Source: Chalara sp. BL73 (lineage: Eukaryota; Ascomycota; Leotiomycetes; Helotiales). From it: 64,000 nt of DNA. The first letter of the stretch is position 1, and every line of letters starts with the position of its first letter. Shown here in pieces: positions 11,035 to 24,367 of the stretch. The notes beneath the pieces were generated by a model. The model saw only the letters and a list, made by a program, of their open reading frames with translations, did not search any database and was not told the DNA's origin. The stretch is from NCBI GenBank assembly GCA_918026815.1, contig CAKJVC010000017.1, forward strand, positions 620,001-684,000, written 5' to 3'. The translations under genes were made by a program, and so were the position numbers.

Positions 11035-12841
11035 TTTTTATATTTCATGAGGGAGTGCCATGTTAGAAAGTGTCGCGGAGACTCTAATAGTGTTGTGGTC
11101 AAGTCGGGCGAAGAGAAGGAGGTCACTGCACGTGATATATAAAGCGGGCAGGTGCTTAATTGGACCTTCAAAGTTGTCAGCGTGCATAAAAATCTTGTTG
11201 CATAACATGAGCGGTGCCATTAGAGATTACCTGTACTATTCTCTGACCAGCGGCTTGATCTTCTGAATTTCTTTGATCAGGTAGCAGACTTCCGGTGACA
11301 GACCCCTATTATAGTTTATGATATTAAAGTAATAACATTTGAATAAAGCATATTCATCTAGCTAAAGAGAAAGAATAAAGGTATATAATAAATAATAAAA
11401 TTAGAGTAAGAAGCTGAAGAAGTGTTAAGCTAAAACAATAGCTACACCTAGCAATCTCACAACACTATTGTAAGTTGTACAAATCGTTTAGCAATCACTT
11501 GTAATAACTGTAAATAATTTTTGGGATAAAAAAACCAAAAATAATCGCCATAGACCCACCACAACTACTGGATTTTCGCTTTTTTAAATGTGTTAACTGT
11601 TTTCACAAATAACGTTCGCAATCTCTGATGATATCATGGGCGGTCGGTCTTGGCACTTTAAATAAGCAAGAAACCTACTGGCACAGCGGCCCAACTACGA
11701 CTCAATCATAATTACCTGCACCGCCTTTACTCAACTTCTCTAGATTATGCCCATAATTTGCTGCACGAACCTGGTACCCAGTTTTGTGTTCCCTACGCTT
11801 GTGAATCATGGCTTTCGCCCTCTGCCTCGCCTCGAGCAAGACACATCATCTTTGTACAGTGAGTGCCGGAAGGTTCCAATTTCGAGATCCACGACCATTT
11901 GGCCACTGCACCTCTGGTTGGTAAAAATATCCTCGGGCCACCATTGACTGCGCGAGGTATGACGCAAAGCGTGTCCGTCTCCTGAGTCTCTGTTGTAACT
12001 GTCCCGTTGCATCCCCTCTTTGCTTGGAGATTGTTGGCCTTGATCCCTCTAGTACTCATTTGCTTGAGTGCTTGGTGATTTCGAACATTCAATCCTGTAA
12101 AACCACTTCATAGAATGCTGTGATGTCCTCATGATGACGAGGTGAAATAATTTCGGGAAGCAGTTAGCCAGTTATTTAAACCGGCAAGATAATACTGCAA
12201 TCGTACCCTGATGGAAGGATATAGACTAGGACAATACCTAGAAACAAATGGTTTAGTTGCAATGCTTTGACTACCTGTCCCAGAGATTCTTAGAATGAAG
12301 GGCAAAGGTAGACGCAGGCGCCTCTGTTGGAGAATGAGAATCAACCCTAATGGGTGAGCTATTTCTGAGGTATTACAAGTATTGATCAAGTATAGAATAC
12401 TAAAAGGGTTGCGATCGGCTGAAGAGAGAAGAGAGGAGGAAGAAGGGGCTAGCAAAGTAGGTGCCGGGGCTCTCGAGGTTCGTCTGCGTTAAGTTGAGTC
12501 ATGAAACTTGTTCAATGTATGCAATTTGATGGAAAGAATGACGAAGGCTTTGTCGCGTGCATAAGTATTTCTTAACGACTTCTGAATTGTAAAACAACCA
12601 AGTTATCTCTACATGTTGATAAGGCAGCTCTCCGAAAGTTCTTCAGAAACAGTGCCTGCCCAATTGCGTAATGAACTCTGGCACCCGACCATGTTGCCGT
12701 ACTTTTATCAATCACTACATCTCCGGGGATGCCTCGACCAATATCATTTGTTAATTCCTGGGTGGTTGTAGGAATTGACATGCATGGGTACCGCGACACA
12801 CTTGCAGACGTATCCTCCTACCCAAAATGAGTACCAACAAC
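11035..12841. other. Intergenic region, AT-rich in part
   Basis: 1.8 kb without a supported gene. The stretch 11300-11560 is strongly AT-rich. Short frames at 11747-12455 lie on both strands with no motif and no splice partner that I could find. Confidence 0.45.
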
Positions 12842-13517
12842 CTATTTTCTAAGTTGCATGTAATCATTTTTCCCAATAGGAACACCCTCCTTCCTCAACA
12901 GCGCATAGGCTGTAACGAAATGGAAAAAGAAATTTGGGATCGCAAACGTCAGGACATAACTTGAGCCCGTGAACTTCTTCTCCCCGGACCCAGTCTTAAA
13001 CACTATCTCTGCATCTTCCTGACCATCGAACGCAGAGTGAGGTACTGCTTCCAGGAAAGCGATTGTTTTCTGGATACGCGCTTGCAGGGCGGGGAAGCTA
13101 TTCTCGTCGTCTGCTCGACCACACCTAGAGTCAGCTTACTTGTTTATCGTATTTATTGTGCTATGCTATTCTAGATTGGAATCTGCCCGATTATAAACTT
13201 TGAAAGGCTACATATGTCTTGGATTGAAGCGTCATCAATAATTATGAGAGAGGAATGTGGCGCGAGAAGCTAAACTTACCTGCCCAAATGACGTTCTCAA
13301 CCTTGCCGCCGCTAAGGCGTGTCGCGAGGCCCTTAGAGGTGTCACTGATGCGCTGGATCTGGTAGGTGAGTGGCTGCATATCAGCTATGAGGCGAGAGTT
13401 GAGGAGCTCGGAAGCTTTTTCTTCGCCAACATGATCGACACCTTTCGTAAGGAGAGTGGAGAGGGTTTTGAGATTGGCGACGAACACTGGGATGGAGATC
13501 TCGTAGAGAGAAGGCAT
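12842..13517 (-). CDS. DUF1993 family protein
   Basis: Two exons (13517-13280 and 13110-12842), 168 aa. It starts MPSLYEISIPVF and contains the typical RLIADMQPLTYQIQ helix block, then after a 169-bp intron (GTAAGT donor) DDENSFPALQARIQKTI and a C-terminal block with NFFFHFVTAYALLRKEGVPI. Start, length and domain order match small fungal and bacterial DUF1993 proteins. These have a DinB-like helical fold; their biochemical role is unknown to me. The intron is longer than others in this window. Confidence 0.88.
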
Positions 13518-14666
13518 TGTCAGGATATGTGAAGATATCTCTCGCTTTGAAAATGAAGAACAAGTTGTGCTTGACAGGGCTCCAAAGTCGGGAAGGGATG
13601 TCAATTATATATTGACACTCAAGAATAGAGTTACCGTGCGGTGGAGAGAGTATTTATCATCAGTGGTTCATCTTCTACCTGAAGTTGCTTGAGAAGCAGC
13701 GGGGTCAAGTGTTTCACAATGTGTCATAATTATACTTTTCTGGCACAAATGGGGCGTTACAAGCTGAGATGATTGTATGGCTTACAAATTCATGCTCGAA
13801 GAAACGGGAAGCTAAGACCAAGTTACCATTAGCGTCGGGAACTCTGACTCGCCAGATATAGGGGCTCCAAGCGAGAAAGATCCACCACATTATAATGCGA
13901 TCACGTGGCTCTTGTCTGTAAGGAACAAATATCTTTCAAAAACTTTATGGTAAAATATGCTTAATGTGTTCTCCTGGCAATGTAATCAATGCACCAGAGC
14001 ATCGGCATCTGCAATTCTCAAACCTGCAAGAAGAAACCCGGTATAGAAATGCTTGTTTGACCATCATTTAAGTGATGCGAAAGAGTTGCCGTTCTGGATA
14101 ACAAGTGAACATGCACAGAACTAATCTCGCACAGTGCTGAACCCAGGCTGCTTCTAAGATATACCTAGATACATAGATCCAAATTGATGGGAGAACGGTA
14201 TATGAACGGTTGCACAAGAGAATAAAGAAAACCACAGTAATATCGCAAGTCATGAGAGATCGCAAACAATAAATCGTTAATCCAGCCTTGAACTATAAGA
14301 TCCTTGTATTAGTCATTTTGGAATTTTTAGGGAACAATGTTTGATGGTGCACATATCTCCTCGAAAAAACTCGAAGTCTGGCTATTAAAAAATTGCCTAT
14401 GAGGACTGGACTTAAAGGATTCGAAAATATGTGCATGACTTTTTGCTCCAAGTGTTTAAGGAGCCTGAAGGACAATTAAGTATAGATTCCGTAGTCCCCC
14501 AAGACGTACCATCATGCAATTCTCGCCGATCAGGTAAACTACCATTTGGACTTCTGTTGGGCGGCCCGGAAGAAATCCCATTCGTCACTAGTCCCATTCT
14601 TTATTGATGTCAGCAGCAATTAAGGATTGCAAGATGCCCTGGCTCGTAGAGTCGTATACTCTTCGC
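13518..14666. other. Intergenic region
   Basis: About 1.1 kb between two minus-strand genes. Only short frames without motifs are seen. It contains the promoter of the DUF1993 gene and the 3' flank of the DUF4267 gene. Confidence 0.45.
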
Positions 14667-15120
14667 TCATGCGAATTTGATCAAAAGAGGACCCAGAACC
14701 GTCAGGATAGCGATGTTCCGCATATGCATGAACTGATCCTGCCCCCCGTTTTCATACAGAAGCTTCGTGTCGGCAATACCTGCCCACGTCCAACACAAGA
14801 GAAAGATCCCAAGAGCTTTTCTCTCGCCCAGCAGAGTCATGAGCCAAACGAAAATGCCGGCGCCAAGGTTTCGACCGGTGGCAGACGGGAAGAGGATGAC
14901 CATCTCATCAGTTGCTCTAGGAAAACCGAAGAACCTTGCCACTGTAGTTTAATGAGTCAGCGAGATTGGGTGAAATACAAGATGAGAGAGGATGGGGCTC
15001 AAGATGGAAGATACAGGCAAGAGGATTGATGAAGGTGCCCAGCACACCTGAGTAAATCAACGCCGAACCAATGGTCAAGGTAGCTGCATCGAGCGCGTAT
15101 GAGTAGTACGACTTCGACAT
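14667..15120 (-). CDS. DUF4267 small membrane protein
   Basis: Two exons (15120-15015 and 14941-14667), 126 aa, joined across a 73-bp intron (GTATCT...CTACAG). Four hydrophobic segments are visible: near residues 8-30, 55-75, 78-95 and 107-125. The block ATGRNLGAGIFVWLMTLLGE followed by ALGIFLLCW is typical of DUF4267, a small integral membrane family that often sits beside metabolic genes in fungi. Function unknown. It lies upstream of, and parallel to, none of the neighbours closely enough to suggest co-transcription. Confidence 0.82.
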
Positions 15121-15963
15121 GGTGTCTCCATTCGCTGGGTGATCGTGGCCGAAAACAGATAGATGTTTGGATAATGCGTGAAGCTAAGTCTGAAGGAAAG
15201 CGACCGAAATAAAGTATAGGTTAATGAATGAGAGAATGTTATCAAGTTATACTCTACTTTTTCTTGATTCCTCCGATGAAAATAACCATGGAGATATCTC
15301 ATATTACGGGGTCCGATAGCTGGTTCATTTGATAATCATGCAGCGGGACATATCATGACCCAGTATCTATGAACTAAAATGTCCCGCGACACGTGATCGA
15401 CGGAGTGATAGCAGGAGCTTCATGAGTTCAAAGTTGTCCCAACGGGGGAATGCTAATATGAAATTTGGTTCATGTAGATCTTTAATTTAAAACCAAGCCA
15501 TCAAATCTATCATTTTTGGATTTGAGAAATGCAGTCTCTAAATACAAGTCACATAGCCTTGATAACCAATCTTCCGACCTTCAATGTTTCAACGCTCGCC
15601 TCTCTAACAAATAGTTTTAGTCTTTTAAACTTTCAAATATAGGACTTTGATCAATTCTTAATAAATTTCTATAAATCAGGGGCCGTAGCAAGAAAAGTGT
15701 AGGTCATACATACAAATAAAGCATAGAACTGGGAGGAGAGTAGAGAAAGTAAAAGTTATAATAGTTGCCCAGATCAATGCTTACAGCCAAATCTTTTAAT
15801 TGCTTCAAAATTATTGTATATCCCATTCAATAGCATTACTCTGATGCTGTACACATCCTCCTTGCACCCACTTCGAACAAAGAGTTCCAGCACGGGATAA
15901 ATCGCCTGAGTCCCGTTCGATAAGTCGGATACATTGATGAGTCTTGATCCAAGCATCAATATA
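15121..15963. other. Intergenic region
   Basis: About 840 bp, AT-rich from 15470 to 15770. It contains the DUF4267 promoter and the 3' flank of the P450. No reading frame with recognisable content; the short minus-strand frame at 15774-15986 overlaps the P450 end and has no motif. Confidence 0.45.
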
Positions 15964-17723
15964 CTATGCAAGTCCAAGAAGTTCATTCAGCTTTATATCA
16001 GCCCTCCGTACTTCCTCAACCATGGTCTCCTTCGTTCTGCGTGGCACAAATTTGAGCTTAAATGGTTTCGTTCTAAGCATCACAGAACATGAGAAGCCTT
16101 TTTCGATATCGGTGTGTAGCGTCTCGCCTGGTAGGATATCAAACGCCCATAGAACCTGTGCAAATGCAAGCCTGATGCTCAACAAGGCAAAGTCTTTGCC
16201 AGGACACTCTCTCCTACCTGAACCGAACCCATATACCACTTTTCGGCCAACCTGCGAGACTCCCTTCTTGGCGCCAAACGGATCCTTGATGAAGCGGTCC
16301 GGGTTATATCCTTCCGGCTGATCGTAAAATTCGGGATCATGATTAATGGCCCAGTGGTTGAGAATAACCATAGTGCCTTTTGGTATATGCATTCCTAATA
16401 TTTCCTCATCATGCTCAGTCTCACGAGGCAAGTTAAAAGCTGATGCAGGACGCCACCGGATGGATTCATTCACACAAGCTGTCAGATACGGTAGTTTCTC
16501 AAGATCAATCTTCTCTGGAATGGCTTTGTCGCCCCAAACTCTGTCAAGCTCGGCCTGGGCCTTACGCTGGGCTTCCGGATGAGTTGCTAATGATAGGAGT
16601 ATAGTATTTACCGAAACTACTGAGGAGTCTACAGCAGCATCACTATGGGTTTTGTAAGTATATTAATTTAAAAATTCCAGTCAAGTTTTTACAAAAAGGA
16701 GAAAGAGAAACTACAGGATTTATCAGAAAGGGGTACATACAGGATACCGCCCATCATAAATTCAATATCTTTTTCTGAGAATCGTCCATCCTCCGGGAAT
16801 GTCGGATCCTCGGCCTGGCGGAGTAATTTGGGAATAAGGGACTGAAAATCTCCCCGCCGTTCTTTCTTTGCCTGGGCCATCATGACGCCATACGTACGCA
16901 GCAAGAGTTTGCGCGCAAGTGGCGCCTTGCGCTTCCATTCGGCAAACATGGAAGGCACCCATCGGAGAATAGGAAATATATCAACTGGTGGCGCAGTTCC
17001 AGGATCCAAAAGATCCTCGAACAATACTTGTGAGGCATGGTAATCGTGTATCCAGCTTTTCCCGAACTCCTGGACTGGTGCTCCGCTCAACATTGCAACT
17101 GGTGTTAAGACACTCCTATGGAAAGACATTACTTTGAGAGTCTAGAGGGGGGGCTGCCTCAATATATAAGAGGAAATTTCATACCACTGCGCAATACAAT
17201 CTGCCATCTTTTCATTCCCTGTTTCGAATAGATCAAAGACCAGACGCATCCCTCCAGCTTGCAGCATGGGGGCCAAGTTGGCAAGCCCTGTACCTGAGAA
17301 GAATGGCTTGGATACCGTACGAAACCTCTTGCTGTAATCACTGCGCATGTAAAGACTATGAACGTGTTGTGCTTCTGGCAGGACGTGCTTTTGTGCAACA
17401 TATCTTTGAGGTCGACCGTTAAATGACGCGCCTCGCTTGACGATTAATTCGTACAAGACTAATGCATCGTTTATGAGGATAGCATTAGTTGGTCCGAGTT
17501 TAAGACCAGTAATAGGGCCATACTCCTTTGCCCATTCTTTATATTTTAAAAAGCCCATGGTTTGAGGCATCTGGTGGAGATTTCCTAGGCCAAGAATAGT
17601 AGGAGGCCCTGGAGGAAAGTTCTTTGGACGCCTGGTTGAGTTCAGCCATTTCGCCGTATTGTAAACAATAAGAAGTAGAAGTGGAATGAGGACTGAGACC
17701 GCGAAAGGCGTGTTCAAGGCCAT
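15964..17723 (-). CDS. Cytochrome P450 monooxygenase (three exons)
   Basis: Exons 17723-17185, 17115-16741 and 16642-15964 give 530 aa. An N-terminal helix (VSVLIPLLLLIVYN) is followed by the hinge KNFPPGPP. The I-helix reads LDAAVDSS (about 305-312), with Ser in place of the common Thr. Further marks are the ExxR motif ESIR (364-367), the PERF-like YNPDRF, and the heme loop FGSGRRECPG with Cys about 451. This is the E-class group I layout found in fungal secondary metabolism. Intron 1 (69 bp, a multiple of three) holds an in-frame TAG, so unspliced RNA would be truncated. Substrate unknown; neighbours suggest metabolite tailoring. Confidence 0.9.
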
Positions 17724-19371
17724 GATGTATTCTCTGTCTTCCGAGACAGAGGTACTACTGTTCTGTAAACCCTATGAACCTGGAACCGACCAAGGGGTTT
17801 TCTAGCTTAGATTTTACACCATGACCATCAATATATATAAACCAGGTCTAAACTTTCATTTTTACAAACATAGCGTTTGATCCAGATGACAAAATCATCC
17901 GAGAACATTGTCGGAGGATGAGACTAGAACTCGCAACCCGGTTGTAGCTGAAAGAGTCCGAAACTCTTGATGATCTGATTGTTAAGTCTACGGCCAATTT
18001 GTACATACTGGTTTTTGTTAAAGCGCAGTCCGGAGCCCGATATGTACCGAGCCATCCCATCAGCCTCTACAACCATTAGGGCTATTCGGGGCATTTGAAG
18101 TTGTAAGCGAGATGACACATCAAACCCCCCCCCCCCCCAAAATCGCGGAACTGTATCGTAAGCTATGTGATTTCTTCAATTCCAAAATATCTAGCCTTGT
18201 ATTGTAGCTACATCTTTCTGACATATTTGGACTTCCTGCCCTCATCATCTTGCCCTCATGCCTCAATTTGGCCATTGTACCTAGCGCATTGTTTCCAGGT
18301 TGTCTTCATTTTTGGCTTCATCTTAAAATGAGTCGGTTCAGGAGTCCCCATTTTTGTAGTTAACATGTGAGCATTAAAGCCGTGTGCGGACGGCTTCTTC
18401 GAATTAGATAGTATTTATTTGTCGGCAACCGAAACGTGGTTTAAGAGGCGTTCAGAAACTAGCAAATCTAATAATCTTGCCAATGTACCAATGGCTAAAT
18501 TCAGAAGCCGAATACAAGCTTCTCGTCGATATCGAGTTTACCTGTCAGATCAAAACGTTGAATCAGGCCGAAAGCGGGTGGTTGTTTTGAGTCAAAAGTA
18601 TTGCGACTGTACAGATTTCTAAGAGTATCAATCGTTCTGTTCTCAGTTATTTCACTATACAGTTTTACCAGTTTTAATCTAAAGCCTTCCTTACAACGAT
18701 TCAATTAAGTCACCGATTTTGCGCAAGGCAGCTGGCTGACCTCGAACAAAGCGTGTACGCAAAAGCCAATAATGCAGGAATCAAACACGCTGTGAAATTT
18801 GCTTTGCATGGAGCTATAATCGCTGTCGCTGTACAAGTCAGCCTGTTTCTAATAGACGTTGAAAACAAGCTTACAAATAGCTATAATCGGAATCTGAAGA
18901 TAAGGATAATAAGGATGAAGAAAAAGAACAACTGAGTACCGGCGAAGAAAAGAAATTACGCCTTCATCAAGAGTTGGGCATACAAATTGAAAAATCTGAC
19001 CAGGTTATTGAGCTGGAAACATGTGATAGCGATAATGACGACGACTTTTCAGACATCGACAGCAATATATTTGCCGATATATATATGATTAGAAGAAGAT
19101 CAAGACAGGCCATAACGGTCTTGTGAGGTTATCGCCACACCCTCCTTTATTGACACACATATTAAGTACAGATTGTCTATCTAAGGAATTGGCCGATCTA
19201 GAATCCTGTATCTAACCTCCATTGCTATAGCTCGAGCCACAGTTACGCATTCATAAATGTGATAAATATATGCCTGCATGAACATCGCTTGACTTAATTT
19301 CCTTCTGTTAGTAGCATATCCTTTGGTTGGTAGTTGATGCTCTTCCTGTTCTCCATTTTCCTTATAGTGGA
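17724..19371. other. Intergenic region with possible degraded element
   Basis: 1.65 kb without an intact gene. A run of 14 C lies at 18125-18138. At 18730-19120 two overlapping frames encode first a basic and hydrophobic stretch, then an acidic one rich in Glu and Asp (for example DSDNDDDFSDIDSN). This might be the eroded end of a transposase, but I could not identify it. Confidence 0.35.
18125..18138. repeat. Poly-C run (14 nt)
   Basis: Uninterrupted run of 14 cytosines in the upstream flank of the P450 gene; a length-variable homopolymer. Confidence 0.9.
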
Positions 19372-21173
19372 TCAGACCATGGGGACAGCTGCCGCCTTCT
19401 CCTCAGCAGTTTTCTTGGATTGGTCCGGTAATCTCTTGAAGGGAATTGCAAGGGCAATAACAACAGTAAATGCTGCACCGGCCAATGCAAAGGCGAAGAC
19501 ATCTTTGATTCCGACCATGTAAGCGTCGAGAACAGCGCTCAAATCTGCACCGGTGAAAACTCTATGAAGTTCGCTCGCACCAGTTCCAAGGACCATGCCT
19601 GCATTGATATGCGGAGCATCTTCGGCAAGTGTATGAAGAAGGCGGTTAGCAAAGACGGACTGCGCTGCTGTAACAAAATAGGCACCGCTAATAGAATTAC
19701 ACACTAATTAGGTTAGTTAGATCAATAAGGCTTGTGGAAAACTCTATGACATACTGAGCATGATTCCAGTGGTAGTTTGCACATCTTCAGGTTTAGCAAA
19801 ACTTTGGAGTGCTGTCATTGGAACCTGATTACCAAGGCCAATCCCAATTCCGAAAAGAACTTGAGAGCCAAGGTATCGCGCTTTTGAGGAGTTAACTTCC
19901 AAGGTATATAACAACGCCCCACCAGCCACGACTATCAATCCACTACCGAACTCGAATGGCTGCAGGAAACGTGTTTGCATGATGAGGCCACCACTAAGGA
20001 TAGAGCCCAACGCGAAGAAAGCCATGAATGGAAGGCTGTTAACACCGCTGGTAATTGCAGACTGGCCATGGATTGACTGGAAGTAAATTGGGAGATAAAA
20101 CAGAACTTGAAAGTTGGCGAGGTTGTTGATAAAACCGTACAAAGCGTTTGTATATGTCAGCCGAGGTTTTAGTAAAGCCAATGGAACCATGGCATAATCG
20201 CCAGAAAAGTATTCCGTAATAAAAAAGGCGATTGTCAAGACAATCCACATTACCAATGTGGCGATGACAGCACCGCTGTCCCATGGTTTTGTTTGACCGC
20301 CCCATTGCAGAGCCAAAGTGAAGCAAATTAGCGAAGTAAGTAGCAATGCGAAACCTGGGAAGTCGAGCTGCAATGCGATCTCTTTCCATGTAGCAGGGAA
20401 AGGCTTGATGTGCTTAGGCATCTTGAAGAAAAACACGATCATGGCGAGTACTGGCCCACCAACTGGAAGATTGATCCAAAAGCACCATCGCCAAGTAGTC
20501 TCGCTCGTGAAAGCGCCACCGATTAGAGGGCCGATAATGGTGGAACACATAAAGACACCCATCCAGAGTCCAATCAACATAGGGCGTTTTTTGGGTTCTG
20601 CAACATAATTGATCATGAGTACAGAGCCACCCAAGGAACCAGAACATCCAAACCCCTGAATAGCTCGGCCGACTATCAAGGCTGCGCTGTTTGGTGCCGC
20701 TGCAGCTACGATGCTTCCAATCAAGAACACCACGACAGAGACAAGATAAATAAGATTTCCTGCGAAGTATTTGTATAGCTTGCCCCACGTGGGTGAGGAC
20801 ACCCCCACAAGCAGGAAACAAGCGCTTCCATACCATCCGACATCATCAAGCCTATGAAAGTCATCTGTGATACCAGGTATTGCAGTAGCGACAATTCCCT
20901 ATAAATTGTTAGCTAACAATCCTCCGTTGTAAGTGTCCGGGGACTAACAATATCCAACGCCGCAAGTAGCGTAACCAAGAAAATCGTGGTCATGACCATC
21001 GACAGACGAAACCCTGTCAAATATACGGGCTCTTCGCCAGCATGCTCTGTTGTAATGCCATCTTGTTTCTCTTGTAAGCTATCTGGAGCTGATTTCTCGC
21101 CATTGCTAGTTGAGTCAGGTGTACGATCTGTTTCTGACTTAAGCCCTAACGTAGTTTCCGTTTGTATTGACAT
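19372..21173 (-). CDS. MFS multidrug/toxin exporter (DHA2-like, 14-TM type)
   Basis: Three exons (21173-20949, 20898-19755, 19703-19372), 566 aa. A charged 50-residue N-terminus precedes the first helix. The DHA2 hallmark is complete across intron 1: ALDIGIVATAIPGITDDF, then DVGWYGSACFLL. GRAIQGFGCSGSLGG and TTWRWCFWINLPVGG are further diagnostic blocks. Many hydrophobic segments fit 14 helices. Proteins of this type, such as AflT-like pumps, export mycotoxins and drugs from the plasma membrane (family knowledge). The start ATG at 21173 is the first ATG in frame; both introns (50 and 51 bp) restore conserved sequence. It faces away from the transporter pseudogene to its right. Confidence 0.92.
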
Positions 21174-21941
21174 GATTAAGGTGGGTTTTCTGGGGTTGAA
21201 GGTATTAACGTTTGCTGGACAATTCAAAGAAGCAATCGATGTGGCTGCTTAGTTTTTCCTGTCGGGAAATTGTTAGGAAAGAGGAATTCAGGGTCGTTAG
21301 AAGAAAACCTACCCGTATTCACTCTTGGAAGCTGGAATGTAGGAAAGAAATTGAATCGTCGCAGCACTTACATACTACCAGAGGCTAAACGCTATGACTA
21401 TTATAGAGAGAAAGGCCCTATATAACAAAGGTACCAGCAACCGGGACAAGATTAAGCCAAATTGTGATTGCAAATCATGGAACGAAACACTCTGAAAAGT
21501 CCATGCCAATCTCGGGCAATAGCAAGAAAAAGTCCATGGTTTGGACGTAATACCGCCCCTTGACATCGGGTATCTACATATTGGATAATGGGATAGGCAG
21601 TATCCGCACTTTTCAGAACTCCGAAAAGAGTGTTGCGACATGCCACGGACTTTTCAGTTGTCCGATCACGTGTCCTGAGGCTTAACGAACAGGACGTTGA
21701 ACTATGGACCTGGCGGAAATCATCGCCCCTAAATGGCGGGCACCGCCGAAAGTCTATGCATTGGATCTTGGCACCTGAAAGCTGAAAGGACAGCAATATG
21801 TACTTGTATTCAGCAGATGCAGGAGACACAAAAGTGAGTAGAGCTGAATTCTTTCGGACTAGGTTTAGCACCCTCAGGCCAGTCTACGGTAAAACGCTTA
21901 ATCTCTTTACACCTTTGAAGACTTAAATAGGAGGCACTATA
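21174..21941. promoter_or_regulatory. Upstream region of the MFS gene
   Basis: About 770 bp between the exporter and the transporter pseudogene. A short frame on the minus strand has no motif. A CACGTG-like core (gatcacgtgtcc) lies near 21665. The string aaaagtccatg occurs twice (near 21496 and 21528). Confidence 0.35.
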
Positions 21942-23010
21942 CATGTATTCAGGCTTGCTTGTCGTGCACTCTTCGGCATCGTTACGGGTGGCTTTTATGG
22001 TAACGTTGTTGCTACTCCCCCGAAGATTGTCCTCCCGCAGCTCGAGGTCTTATTCCCGGCATGCCTCAAGGAAACTACTCTTTTGGCTATCCCCTCGCTA
22101 CTGTGTTCTCAGGAGCGTTTGTAGACCCAACATCTCACATCTGGCCGCCTCTGTTTTGGTTTGGGGCTTGTCCACCTGTCCTCAATCATCTTATTCAGAA
22201 TGTCTCTTCCTGAGACGGATGCCTATACTGAAAGAGGACAAGTTCGAAGGCTGGCTATCTCAGCAGCTAGTACATTTATTACAGAATCTAGGATTGCAAT
22301 TAACTAGCACTGGATTCTGTTCATCTGCTTTGTCATGCTTATATAGCTGGTATCAGCTCGGTTGTAAGTAGCCGTGCCCAAGTCAAGAGAACTATGACTC
22401 AATGTAAATAGCCGCATGGAACACAGATCTCTACCTAACACCCTTGATCAATTAATTTAGTTTCTTCTTAAATGATGTTACGGTTACCCAAGCTATTGTA
22501 AATATTGGTGCTAAGGCTGGTGGCGGTACTGTCGGCTATCACTCCCAACTTTTTTGTCGGCGATTTAGCATCGTCACTGCTTGTAAAATGGAGGGGCTTT
22601 AATCTACTCCTGCAGCTTGACTTCTTCAAAAGCCATCATTACAGATGCATTATTTCTCCAATTTTTTGTCCTGGGAGCCTTGGTGTCATTCCCATCCATC
22701 TGATGGAATTATGACTAGGCACGGTCCACGCTTTCTGTGCTGGTACCGCCAATCGGCTTGAAAACCTCGCACCAAGTACCAGTACCACAATCGAAGCTGT
22801 CATTGAAAAGCGTTTCCCGCTATTACCAACTCCTAAGGGGAAGAAGAGATATGACTACTGCATCTTTGTTTATATGTTCACTGCGTGTAGTTTGATGTAT
22901 GCCATCATACTATTGCTGGACCTGAGGAAATTGGACAGAGAATGAACAAGGCTTCCGATCCCAGCGCCGTGGAGGCTTTGGGCCTTGAAGATATTGGGAA
23001 GAAAACAGCA
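21942..23010 (+). pseudogene. Degenerate JEN-type carboxylate transporter
   Basis: Conserved JEN/lactate-permease blocks are readable, but they jump between the three forward frames. In order these are ACRALFGIVTGGFYGN (near 21960), FGYPLATVFSGAFVDPTSH (near 22090), WPPLFWFGACPPVL (near 22145), MSLPETDAY (near 22202), NIGAKAGGGTVGYHSQ (near 22510), GVIPIHLMEL (near 22685), KRFPLLPTPKGKKRYDY (near 22810) and MNKASDPSAVEALG (near 22943). The N-terminal third of the family is missing. Stops fall inside several blocks, for example after ITESRIAIN and after ACKMEG. JEN transporters import lactate, pyruvate and related acids across the plasma membrane. The copy is clearly dead. Confidence 0.82.
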
Positions 23011-24367
23011 TGCAATCACTTGAGGATGCTGGTCTTGTGGGAGACATCCAGAATAACAAAGTTTTCACACTTGTAGTTCATCTCACCGTCCCCAAGATTA
23101 ATACCTGGTACTAAAAGATTCTGTATTCCTGTCTATGGTTGAGTGAGTTATGATGGAAGTTTAGGATCAATAGAAGTTAACAGAATATATATTAGCCCAA
23201 AGCTTATTTGGAAAGTTCATGTCGTCCTTGGATACTGTAAATATTGGGCCTTGAAAAATATTGAACAATTAAATATTTTTCTGGAGTAGCAATTCTTGAC
23301 GTAGTCACCCATTTGATGATCTATTGTTATACTCATTCCATCACATCGATATGGCTTACTATATGATCGTAGGGAATGCATGGAAAGACGCAGGTTTCCT
23401 GCATAAGTTGTTGTGCATCACGGCTATCGATAAAATATCATTCCTAAGCATAGATAAAAGAAAATAAGGTGTTCGAAGTAAAAGGGGAAAGGTTCCGAAG
23501 AATTTATGGTCAGATTTAAGCAATGCTTACAACCTTTATCTTGGTAGCACTAATGCTGTTTAAGTTATCAATCAAATGCAGTAGGCCGTCGAACTTCAAA
23601 GTCAATACTGGTTCAGTCGTGAATATAATTGTAATAGATAAGTTCACTATTTCTGCCAGACAATTCCGTATAAATACCGCAACTGAAACTTCAACACTGG
23701 GCCAGTGTTCTGAACCAAACCCAGTTCCTCATAGGGATCTGTTTTTCACATACAGCAATTGCGTAATTGCATCCTTTGCAATACATTCTAACATATCAAC
23801 AGGGTTTTCGAGCACGAGTCGCTGTTCCAGACATGAACAGAAAGTTCAAGAAAATTTCACTATTAAAACCCGGCGAATCAAGCAAGGGCGGCTAAGCCTG
23901 ACTTCGCGGGGCAAGTCGCACTCGCCAAGCCCCGAAGGAAATGCGGAGCAACCTCAAAAGTCACTTTATTACCTCTTCACATTGCTACAAAAAAAAGGCA
24001 AGTTGTTGATTACAATTGCGCCTAAAAAGCTGAGGCGGTTCTAATGCAGTTCTTGTAGTGAAAACTACATCCATAAAGCCAATTTTCTGTGGTTTATGTA
24101 AAAAAAAAAAAACCTATGGAAGGAAAGGTATGCAGCCGTCGAAAGGTACGCAAGTATCATATTGGCCCCTGCATCTTGGCTCGTACGTTGTTGATGATCC
24201 TAAATAGCCGGGAGCTTTTGCACCTAACGCACGATGCGAATATGATTTACTGACTGAGAGTTTACTTGAAATGACATCAACTAGATAAGTATTAAACAAG
24301 GGGTTCAAGCTCTTTTTGAAGACTACATTTCCCTAGTTGCGTTCTATACAGAAGGTGATCCTCTAGT
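23011..24367. other. Intergenic region
   Basis: 1.36 kb between two pseudogenes. A 173-codon frame at 23523-24044 has no recognisable domain, biased content and no splice partners, so I do not call it. A/T homopolymers occur near 24099. Confidence 0.4.

Noticed and set aside
18730..19120. Possible transposase C-terminus
   Set aside because: Alternating basic and acidic frames look like eroded coding DNA, but no DDE, HTH or other motif could be identified.
23523..24044. 173-codon forward frame
   Set aside because: No domain, no conserved-looking block, irregular composition and no splice partners; lies between two pseudogenes.
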